Shown: piece by piece, positions 44,014 to 49,067 of the stretch
Position numbering within the stretch: the stretch's first letter is position 1
Layout: every line of letters starts with the position of its first letter
NCBI GenBank assembly: GCA_029781035.1
Contig: JAKOXK010000085.1
Coordinates: 1 to 49,067, forward strand
From: Armatimonadota bacterium
GTDB lineage: Bacteria > Armatimonadota > Fimbriimonadia > Fimbriimonadales > Fimbriimonadaceae
Direction: 5' to 3'
Length of the DNA stretch: 49,067 nucleotides
Program-made: the position numbers and the translations under genes
Notes under the pieces: generated by a model
The model's input: the letters and a program-made list of their open reading frames with translations, nothing else
Told to the model about the DNA's origin: nothing
Database searches by the model: none

Positions 44014-44333
44014 AAGTGAGTTTAGGATCAATTGTTGGGCAGTCTTCTCCGCCCTAACCGCACGCCACAGATTCTACTGGCAAATCAGCCCAGCCCGGCG
44101 CCTCAGTAGACTCCGACCGTCCCAAGCACGATCAGCCCGCTCGTCTGCCCCGTCGAGGGCCGCAGAAACCGGACCGCACAGGACACCCTTGGGTAACCGT
44201 GAGGCCGGGACGGCGAGAGAGCGTCGAAGGTGAGCGAGCCCTCGCTGAACGGAACAACTTATCAGGAAGACGGGGGAGGATCACGCGGTCCAATCCCCAA
44301 CCCCTAGGCTCCAGTCCCGCATAATCCCCTCAT
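44014..44333. other. Intergenic region before gltX
   Basis: No gene is supported in these 320 bases. A CATAAT -10-like box at 44320-44325 lies 8 bases before the gltX start. No tRNA-like cloverleaf or T-box leader was seen. Confidence 0.5.
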
Positions 44334-45965
44334 ATGTCCGTCCGAGTCCGCTATGCGCCGAGCCCGACCGGAAGCCCGCACGTGGGCAACATCCGCACCG
44401 CGCTCTACAACCACCTCTTCGCCAAGCGGCACGGGGGCGTGAACATCCTCCGCTTGGAGGACACCGACCGGGCCCGTTTCGTCCTCGGATGCGAGGAGGA
44501 GATCGAGGAGAGCATGCGCTACGTGGGCATCGAGTGGCAGGAAGGGGTCGGAGCCACCGCGGAAGGCGGGGGCCGGTTCGGTCCATACCGGCAAAGTGAA
44601 AGGAACGAAGCGGGAATCTACGAGCCGCACTGGCGGAAGCTCCTGGATGACGGCTCGGCTTATTGGGCTTTCGACACGCCGGAGGAACTCAAGGAGATGC
44701 GCGAGTTCCAGGAACTCAACAAGCAGTCCACCGGCTACTATGGGGGACAGTGGAGAGACGCGACCGAGGCGCAGGCGGAGGTGGCTCGGGTAGCCGGTAA
44801 GCCAGGTGTCGTTCGGCTCAAAGTGCCGCGTGGCGAGAAGATCGTCGTCGAGGACGCGATCCGGGGCCGCATCGAGTACGAGAGCGACGTTGTTGACGAT
44901 CCTGTACTGATCAAGGCCGACGGAATGCCGACCTACCACTTCGCTGCGATGGTGGACGACCACCTCATGGAAGTCAGCCACATCTTCCGCGGAGAGGAAT
45001 GGATCAGCAGCGCGCCGAAACACGTTGTGCTCTTCAAGGCTCTCGGCTGGGCTCCTCCCGTGATGGTTCACCTACCCGTCATCAAGGGCAAAGACGGCAG
45101 CAAGCTGAGCAAGCGGCATGGCGACACGGCTTGTCTGGATTTTCGGCGGGCCGGTTTCATGGGAGAGGCACTCGCCAACTTCATCGCGCTCATCGGCTGG
45201 GCTCCAGGCGGCGACCGCGAGGTGATGTCTTTGGACGAGATGGCTGAAGCGTTTGACCTTAAGGGGCTACAGCCATCAAGCGGAGTGTTCGACTTTGACA
45301 AGCTGGTCTGGATGAGTGGCATGCATGTCCGCCGGACCGATCCCCGAGTGCTGTTACAAAAGGTGGTCGAATACGCCAGACGGCCAGAGACCGAGCACTA
45401 TTGGAGTAGCCGAGTGCCCGCGCCCGGCGAAGTGGACCCCCACGTGCGGCTGAGGGGTCTGCGCTTACTGGCCGAATCGGCGAAGCCCCAAGAGCCGTCT
45501 AGCCATGACAGCCCAGCTGGGCCTACGGTTGGTGTCGGACAAGCGAGCATGCCCCGATTCACGGAAGACTACGCGTTGGAGGCCGTCAAACTCGAGCAAG
45601 AGAGGACGTCCAGCCTCGCAGAGTTCGGCGAAAAGTGTGAGTTCTTCTTTGTCGATGCTGTCGAGTTTGATCCGAAAGCGGTGGAGAATTGGCTCCACGA
45701 GCCGCATGTGGCCCCGTTGTTCGAGTGGATCGCAGACCAGATTGGGAACCGAGGCTGGGAGTCTCATCAGGTCGCCGCCGCAGACTGGGAGGCCCTGTTG
45801 CGCGAGGCCCAAGCGGTCTTGAACCTGGACAAGTTAGGCCCCGTCGTGCATCCAGTGAGGGTCGCGCTAACGGGGAGCACGGCGGGGCCGGGGCTGTTCG
45901 AACTCATGGCTGTCCTCGGGCCGGTTCGCGTCAAGACGCGGCTGGCTGCAACTCAGGGGTACTGA
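44334..45965 (+). CDS. gltX: Glutamyl-tRNA synthetase
   Basis: This 543-aa class I synthetase charges tRNA-Glu (and possibly tRNA-Gln in organisms with GatCAB). The HIGH-type motif is PSPTGSPHVGNIRTAL and the KMSKS-type loop is KLSKRHGD (K257-R261). YHFAAMVDDHLMEVSHIFRG and FIALIGWAPGG are typical of bacterial enzymes, and the C-terminal anticodon-binding cage ends in GPVRVKTRL. Compared with the usual length of about 480 residues it is longer. Part of the excess is a Ser/Pro/Gly-rich insert around residues 384-406 (EPSSHDSPAGPTVGVGQ), which looks like a disordered linker. Confidence 0.97.
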   Translation: MSVRVRYAPSPTGSPHVGNIRTALYNHLFAKRHGGVNILRLEDTDRARFVLGCEEEIEESMRYVGIEWQEGVGATAEGGGRFGPYRQSERNEAGIYEPHWRKLLDDGSAYWAFDTPEELKEMREFQELNKQSTGYYGGQWRDATEAQAEVARVAGKPGVVRLKVPRGEKIVVEDAIRGRIEYESDVVDDPVLIKADGMPTYHFAAMVDDHLMEVSHIFRGEEWISSAPKHVVLFKALGWAPPVMVHLPVIKGKDGSKLSKRHGDTACLDFRRAGFMGEALANFIALIGWAPGGDREVMSLDEMAEAFDLKGLQPSSGVFDFDKLVWMSGMHVRRTDPRVLLQKVVEYARRPETEHYWSSRVPAPGEVDPHVRLRGLRLLAESAKPQEPSSHDSPAGPTVGVGQASMPRFTEDYALEAVKLEQERTSSLAEFGEKCEFFFVDAVEFDPKAVENWLHEPHVAPLFEWIADQIGNRGWESHQVAAADWEALLREAQAVLNLDKLGPVVHPVRVALTGSTAGPGLFELMAVLGPVRVKTRLAATQGY

Positions 45966-45973
45966 TGGGACAA

Positions 45974-46000
45974 CGGGCTCGGGACAATGTCCCGAGCCCG
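45974..46000. terminator. Strong hairpin between converging gltX and lipoprotein genes
   Basis: Thirteen-base perfect arms CGGGCTCGGGACA and TGTCCCGAGCCCG are separated by a single A. It begins 8 bases after the gltX stop and 25 bases beyond the end of the converging lipoprotein gene, so it could end transcription from both sides. No T-tract follows. Confidence 0.65.
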
Positions 46001-46024
46001 ATCCAGCTTTGTAGTGGAGGTCTG

Positions 46025-46228
46025 TCAGCCGCGTTTGGGTGCGCCAGGCGGCGTGCCTGCCTTCGGGGTATAGCCCTCCAGCGGCGACGGCATGTCTGGC
46101 GTCTTCGGGTCGCTCTTGGGCATCTCTTTCTCCAGTTTCTTGGTGTCCACGGCGTCTCCACCGCCGGGGCCGCAACTGGCGACCAGTCCGAACGAGAGGA
46201 CGAGACCGATCAAGAGAAAGCGGATCAT
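46025..46228 (-). CDS. Small lipoprotein linked to a pseudopilin
   Basis: This 67-aa protein has a lipoprotein signal ([19 protein letters not shown], lipid Cys C19) and a short Lys/Pro-rich tail with [10 protein letters not shown] and [15 protein letters not shown]. It overlaps the 3' end of the upstream pseudopilin gene by 4 bases (ATGA). It resembles two other small proteins downstream on this map (47289-47513 and 47667-47897) in layout and in the VDTKK segment, but has diverged in the tail. Function unknown. Confidence 0.78.
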   Translation of the reverse strand: MIRFLLIGLVLSFGLVASCGPGGGDAVDTKKLEKEMPKSDPKTPDMPSPLEGYTPKAGTPPGAPKRG

Positions 46229-47139
46229 CGAAGATCCCAGAGGTACTTGGTCGGATCGGTGACGCGGCCAGCCCAGTACGCGCGGACGTCGCAGCCTGCG
46301 GTGAGTTGACCCAGTGCAAGCGAGCCGACGTGCGAGTCCATGTAGCTGACGCGGAATCGTTGCGTGAACCACGGCCAGCAACCACCGAACTCCAACCAAG
46401 ACGTGTGGTCACCGACCCACCATCCACCTGGAGGATAGCTGTACCAGTCGCCCGCGTCTTTATGCTGCTTCATCGGTTGTTCAAGAACGCCGTTCTCATC
46501 GTAGACGCAAGGGGGTTCGACGACCCAGTTTCCACCTCCCGTGGGATTCCCGCTTGATGTGCGGTCCCACAAGGAGTCGACCTGCATGAGGGTCTGGGAA
46601 GGGTTCGCCGCCGTCCCGATCGAAATCGGCGCTGATCCAACGAACGGTTGCCCATTACGGGTCGTGTAGATCCAGGGGCTCATGAACTCGTAGTTGTAGC
46701 CCATGTTGGCTCGAGCCGCGATGGCGTACCAGTAGTTCTCGTTGTTCGGGCCAATCGGTTGGCCGGTCCAGTCGAGGTGGCGTTGGTTCAGGGTGAATCC
46801 GTCACCGGGGCAGTAGCTGATGTCCCAGTTCTTGGTGTACGGTTGGACAAGTTCGAACCACGTGTAGTCGGGTCGACCGCAACCCCAACAGAGCGGGATG
46901 CCATGTTGGCTGAATTCGGCTTGAGTGCCGCCCCTGTTGACAAAGGGAAGCCCGTCGTCGTAGTCGCCGACGTACATCTGAGTGGAGAGGTTGGTCTGGC
47001 GGACGTTGCTGAGCCAGAGGGTGGCTTTGGCCGCACTCTTCGCCTGCGCAAAGACAGGGAAGAGAATGGCAGCCAAGATCGCAATGATCGCGATGACCAC
47101 CAAGAGCTCGATCAACGTGAAGGCACGTGAGCGTCGCAT
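46225..47139 (-). CDS. Pseudopilin with N-terminal methylation domain
   Basis: This 304-aa protein has a class III signal, basic MRRSRA before [13 protein letters not shown], then [11 protein letters not shown]. Ala instead of Gly precedes the cleavage site. The globular part shares [16 protein letters not shown], a PC pair, GGCWPW, YMDSH, AGCDV and a final YLWDLR with the pseudopilin at 47897-48790, so the two are paralogs. Such proteins assemble in type IV pilus or type II secretion-like fibres; their role in Armatimonadota-type bacteria is unknown. GAGG 8 bases before ATG 47139 gives the start. Confidence 0.9.
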   Translation of the reverse strand: MRRSRAFTLIELLVVIAIIAILAAILFPVFAQAKSAAKATLWLSNVRQTNLSTQMYVGDYDDGLPFVNRGGTQAEFSQHGIPLCWGCGRPDYTWFELVQPYTKNWDISYCPGDGFTLNQRHLDWTGQPIGPNNENYWYAIAARANMGYNYEFMSPWIYTTRNGQPFVGSAPISIGTAANPSQTLMQVDSLWDRTSSGNPTGGGNWVVEPPCVYDENGVLEQPMKQHKDAGDWYSYPPGGWWVGDHTSWLEFGGCWPWFTQRFRVSYMDSHVGSLALGQLTAGCDVRAYWAGRVTDPTKYLWDLR

Positions 47140-47162
47140 GATAATTGCCTCTGATAGATATG

Positions 47163-47195
47163 CGGGCTGATTTCCAGCCCGTGTCCAACATTATA
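47163..47195 (-). promoter_or_regulatory. -10 box and 5' leader hairpin of the pseudopilin gene
   Basis: On the minus strand TATAAT (47190-47195) has no good -35. In the leader a perfect 7-base stem CGGGCTG/CAGCCCG (47163-47181) with a 5-base loop lies before the Shine-Dalgarno site. The paralogous pseudopilin has a similar leader hairpin. Confidence 0.5.
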
Positions 47196-47288
47196 GTGGA
47201 CAAAAGTCCTATTGGTGGCTGGATATCCGCAATTCGAGGTGGTTTTTGGCGACGCGGTGCTGTTGTGGCCTGCAGGGTCAGGTGAGTG

Positions 47289-47513
47289 TCACTTTCCAGT
47301 AGGTCTGCCGAGCGCGATCCCCTTCTGCATCTCCTTGGGCACGGTCGGGTCTCCAGGCCGGTTGTGGGACTGGATCTCCTCCACTTGCTTTTTCACGGCT
47401 GTCTCCGACCCGTTGAAATCAAGCGGGGTCTGATTTTTGAGTACGAAGACGAGCGCTGCCGCTGCCGCGAGAACGAACAATACGGCAAGCGGAACCTTGA
47501 GCTTATCGTTCAT
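47289..47513 (-). CDS. Small membrane-anchored protein of the NRPGDP-VPK family
   Basis: This 74-aa protein has an N-terminal membrane anchor (VPLAVLFVLAAAAALVFVL) and a 45-residue outer tail with KKQVEEIQSHNRPGDP, VPKEMQKGI and GRP. The tail aligns closely with that of the protein at 47667-47897 (KKQAEDITKNNRPGDP, VPKSMQTGI, GRPG). AAGGA 8 bases before ATG 47513 selects the start. It lies between the two pseudopilin genes as an apparently separate unit. No known domain was recognised. Confidence 0.78.
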   Translation of the reverse strand: MNDKLKVPLAVLFVLAAAAALVFVLKNQTPLDFNGSETAVKKQVEEIQSHNRPGDPTVPKEMQKGIALGRPTGK

Positions 47514-47620
47514 GGCTTCGTTCCTTAGTGAGGCGTGGTGCGCCGCACGGGCGCCAGCCACATCATTATGGACGCCAAGGAGCCATTATTTGTGGCTTCT
47601 AACCAGCGGCTTAAAGCAGG

Positions 47621-47646
47621 GAGCCCAGGAGAATTCTCCTGGGCTC
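47621..47646. terminator. 26-bp perfect palindrome after the small lipoprotein gene
   Basis: Two 13-base perfect arms meet at GAATTC (arm 1 GAGCCCAGGAGAA, 47621-47633). It lies 20 bases beyond the stop of the minus-strand lipoprotein gene. It would form a long stem in RNA and is probably its terminator, although no T-tract follows. Confidence 0.6.
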
Positions 47647-47666
47647 TTGCCGACCGAGAGTCGAAG

Positions 47667-47897
47667 TCAGTTCTTGCTGGCACCGGGGCGGCCCATTTGG
47701 ATTCCCGTTTGCATTGATTTGGGAACCTCAGGATCGCCTGGCCGATTGTTCTTCGTGATGTCTTCGGCTTGCTTCTTCGTGTCGACGCCGCTAGAGGCGT
47801 CAGGCGCACAGCCTTGGGCAAGCAACAGGACGGCGGTGGCTGCAAAAGCAGCCACCAGCGCCGACGCGACTTTCCTCGTCTTGTCGGTCATGGTCAT
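47667..47897 (-). CDS. Small lipoprotein of the NRPGDP-VPK family
   Basis: This 76-aa protein has a lipoprotein-like signal ending at LLLAQGC (C30) and a tail VDTKKQAEDITKNNRPGDP, VPKSMQTGI, GRPG. The start ATG 47897 overlaps the stop of the upstream pseudopilin by one base (TGATG); a second ATG lies at 47891. It is a close paralog of 47289-47513 and a distant one of 46025-46228. Translational coupling to the pseudopilin implies a shared task at the cell surface. Confidence 0.82.
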   Translation of the reverse strand: MTMTDKTRKVASALVAAFAATAVLLLAQGCAPDASSGVDTKKQAEDITKNNRPGDPEVPKSMQTGIQMGRPGASKN

Positions 47898-48790
47898 CAC
47901 TGGGTGATGTCCCACTCGTACTTGTCGAGGTCGTAGGCAGTTCCGGACGACCCGTCCTTGACGTTACAGCCAGCTGCCACGGAGACCATCGGCTTGGTGT
48001 GAGCGTGAGAGTCGCAGTAGACGATGACGACTTGCGTGCCACCGAGGTGCCAGGGCCAGACGCCGCCATAGACGTTCCAAGCGAGCGGGGAACCCGGGTT
48101 CCAGCCGCCGTACCAGTAGTAACCCTCCGATCCCGTGAAGCCGGGGCGGAGGTCCTTCAGGCTCGTGTCCTTCCAGCACGGAGCGTCAACTTCGTAGTTG
48201 CCGCCACCGACGGGGGCGCCAGCCGAGGTGCGGTCCCACAGCGAGCTGATCGAGTAGATCGTCTTGGCTGAGTTGCCCATCATGGTCTGGCTGACCGGGT
48301 GCATGATGATCTTGCCGTTGATGACGGCTGCCGGGTGCATGAACTGGCAGTTCACGCCGAAGTCGGTCTTGAGGCCGAGGTTGAAGATCAATTGCTGCTG
48401 AGTGAAGCCGCTCGGAGCGGAACTCGACGGATAAGTGGTCTCAAACGTGTCGCGCGTCTTCTGATCGACGGGATCCATCGGGTCAGACCAGAAGTTGTAG
48501 TTCTTCTGGTAGGGATACAGCGCGTAGTGGACGTTGGAGTCCGCACCGCCAGCGATCGTCGGCCAAACGCCCTGTGAGTTCGTGAAGAACCACAGCGGGT
48601 AGAGGTCGTCCGAGTCTTCCTGATAAATGAATGTGGACGTGCCCTGCTCCTTCGCATGCGTAAGAGCTTGGGTCTTCTTCGCGGCGGCCTTGGCCTGGGC
48701 GAAGACAGGGAAAAGGATCGCAGCTAGAATGGCGATGATCGCGATCACCACCAAGAGCTCGATTAGCGTGAAGGCATAATTGCGTTTCAT
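47897..48790 (-). CDS. Pseudopilin with N-terminal methylation domain
   Basis: This 297-aa protein has class III signal MKRNYA then [20 protein letters not shown] and [13 protein letters not shown]. The globular domain shares SLWDRTSAGAPVGGGN, a PC pair, GGVWPW, YCDSH, AGCNV and a final YEWDIT with the pseudopilin at 46225-47139. Cys at PC and AGC are conserved in both and could form a disulfide. The frame is open to 48820, but GAGG 9 bases before ATG 48790 fits the start. It is the first gene of a two-gene unit with the small lipoprotein. Confidence 0.9.
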   Translation of the reverse strand: MKRNYAFTLIELLVVIAIIAILAAILFPVFAQAKAAAKKTQALTHAKEQGTSTFIYQEDSDDLYPLWFFTNSQGVWPTIAGGADSNVHYALYPYQKNYNFWSDPMDPVDQKTRDTFETTYPSSSAPSGFTQQQLIFNLGLKTDFGVNCQFMHPAAVINGKIIMHPVSQTMMGNSAKTIYSISSLWDRTSAGAPVGGGNYEVDAPCWKDTSLKDLRPGFTGSEGYYWYGGWNPGSPLAWNVYGGVWPWHLGGTQVVIVYCDSHAHTKPMVSVAAGCNVKDGSSGTAYDLDKYEWDITQ

Positions 48791-48810
48791 GAGGCTGTCC
48801 TCAAATGGGG

Positions 48811-48830
48811 GGACCGCCACACGGCGGACC
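48811..48830 (-). promoter_or_regulatory. Leader hairpin of the first pseudopilin gene
   Basis: GGACCGCC and GGCGGACC around ACAC form an 8-base stem with one mismatch, between the promoter and the Shine-Dalgarno site of the pseudopilin gene. Confidence 0.45.
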
Positions 48831-48840
48831 CACTCCGCCT

Positions 48841-48869
48841 ATTATAAGGGACTTTCTGCCCAAGAACAA
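48841..48869 (-). promoter_or_regulatory. Sigma-70-like promoter, TTGTTC-N17-TATAAT
   Basis: Read on the minus strand, -35 TTGTTC (48864-48869) and a consensus -10 TATAAT (48841-48846) are 17 bases apart, about 50 bases before the pseudopilin start. This is the best promoter in the window. Confidence 0.65.
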
Positions 48870-49067
48870 GGGCTTTTGAGCAAGACCGGTTTTTTTTGTT
48901 GGCCGACAGTCCAAAAAAGTCGCCCTTTGGTCCACTGGGTGGGCTGCACCTGGAAATGAGTCTGATGTCGCGGCCCCTACTCCCAAGCTCGTCGAGGAAA
49001 AGGGAACTATGGGGTAGCTACGCGGCGTAGGAAGATTTTCTGCGTGCCGGAAGGCCCAGTTGCGGGG
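48870..49067. other. Window end without a recognised gene
   Basis: The last 198 bases hold an eight-T run at 48891-48898 without a clear preceding stem, and no credible reading frame. Confidence 0.4.

Noticed and set aside
44014-44333. T-box or tRNA gene near gltX
   Set aside because: No specifier hairpin, T-box sequence or cloverleaf could be traced.
48884-48900. Rho-independent terminator at the T-run near the window end
   Set aside because: No stable stem precedes the T-run and no plus-strand gene ends there.

Overview
The window reads as chromosomal DNA of a GC-rich (about 60%) bacterium that most resembles the Armatimonadota (Fimbriimonadia-like), an inference from several traits. Two pseudopilins carry a stereotyped N-terminus (AFTLIELL ... 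FPVFAQAK). There is a Planctomycete/Armatimonadota-type PSD1 cytochrome protein, a tricorn-like protease, and large secreted glycosidases. Housekeeping genes (atpC, glnA, folD, purE, ftsZ, dapF, gltX) lie scattered among them instead of in their usual operons. No tRNA, rRNA, CRISPR array, insertion sequence or prophage was recognised.

Layout. 1-6.3 kb: a gene fragment broken by an in-frame TAG, a large secreted DUF1549/DUF1553 cytochrome protein, and a 1.9-kb heavily decayed gene. 6.3-10 kb: a solitary atpC, a secreted lysozyme-like protein, a coiled-coil protein and a family 2 glycosyltransferase. 10-17.7 kb: a secreted glycan-handling block (DUF4198-like protein, BNR/sortilin-type propeller, GH20 hexosaminidase with PA14, six-hairpin-type protein). 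17.7-23.2 kb: a small gene remnant, tricorn-like protease and glutamine synthetase with a clear terminator. 23.4-27.5 kb: MbfA-type iron exporter, ECF sigma factor with a soluble zinc anti-sigma, SGNH hydrolase and aminoglycoside-type kinase. 27.6-31.2 kb, minus strand: purE, folD, csbD, DUF1328, ubiD. 31.4-38.7 kb: ftsZ, a four-gene minus operon ending in thioredoxin and nitroreductase, PfkB kinase, dapF and an unrecognised 650-aa protein. 38.8-44 kb: MerR regulator, Mpv17-like membrane protein, xylose-isomerase-like operon, macrodomain protein and a HicB-HicA-HicB-like toxin-antitoxin cluster. 44.3-49 kb: gltX, then a minus-strand surface block of two pseudopilins interleaved with three small anchored proteins that share a motif.

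How it works together. The secreted glycosidases, propeller, tricorn-like protease and PSD1 protein suggest a heterotroph that degrades polymers outside the cytoplasm. The pseudopilin/small-protein block looks like one surface module: two of the small proteins overlap the 3' end of a pseudopilin gene. Stress and iron functions are present (CsbD, DUF1328, MbfA, ECF sigma/anti-sigma, HicAB). Many plus- and minus-strand genes have a TAnnnT-like box only 5-13 bases before the start codon, suggesting frequent leaderless transcription, while others have normal Shine-Dalgarno sites.

Limits: functions are from family recognition by eye; no searches were run.
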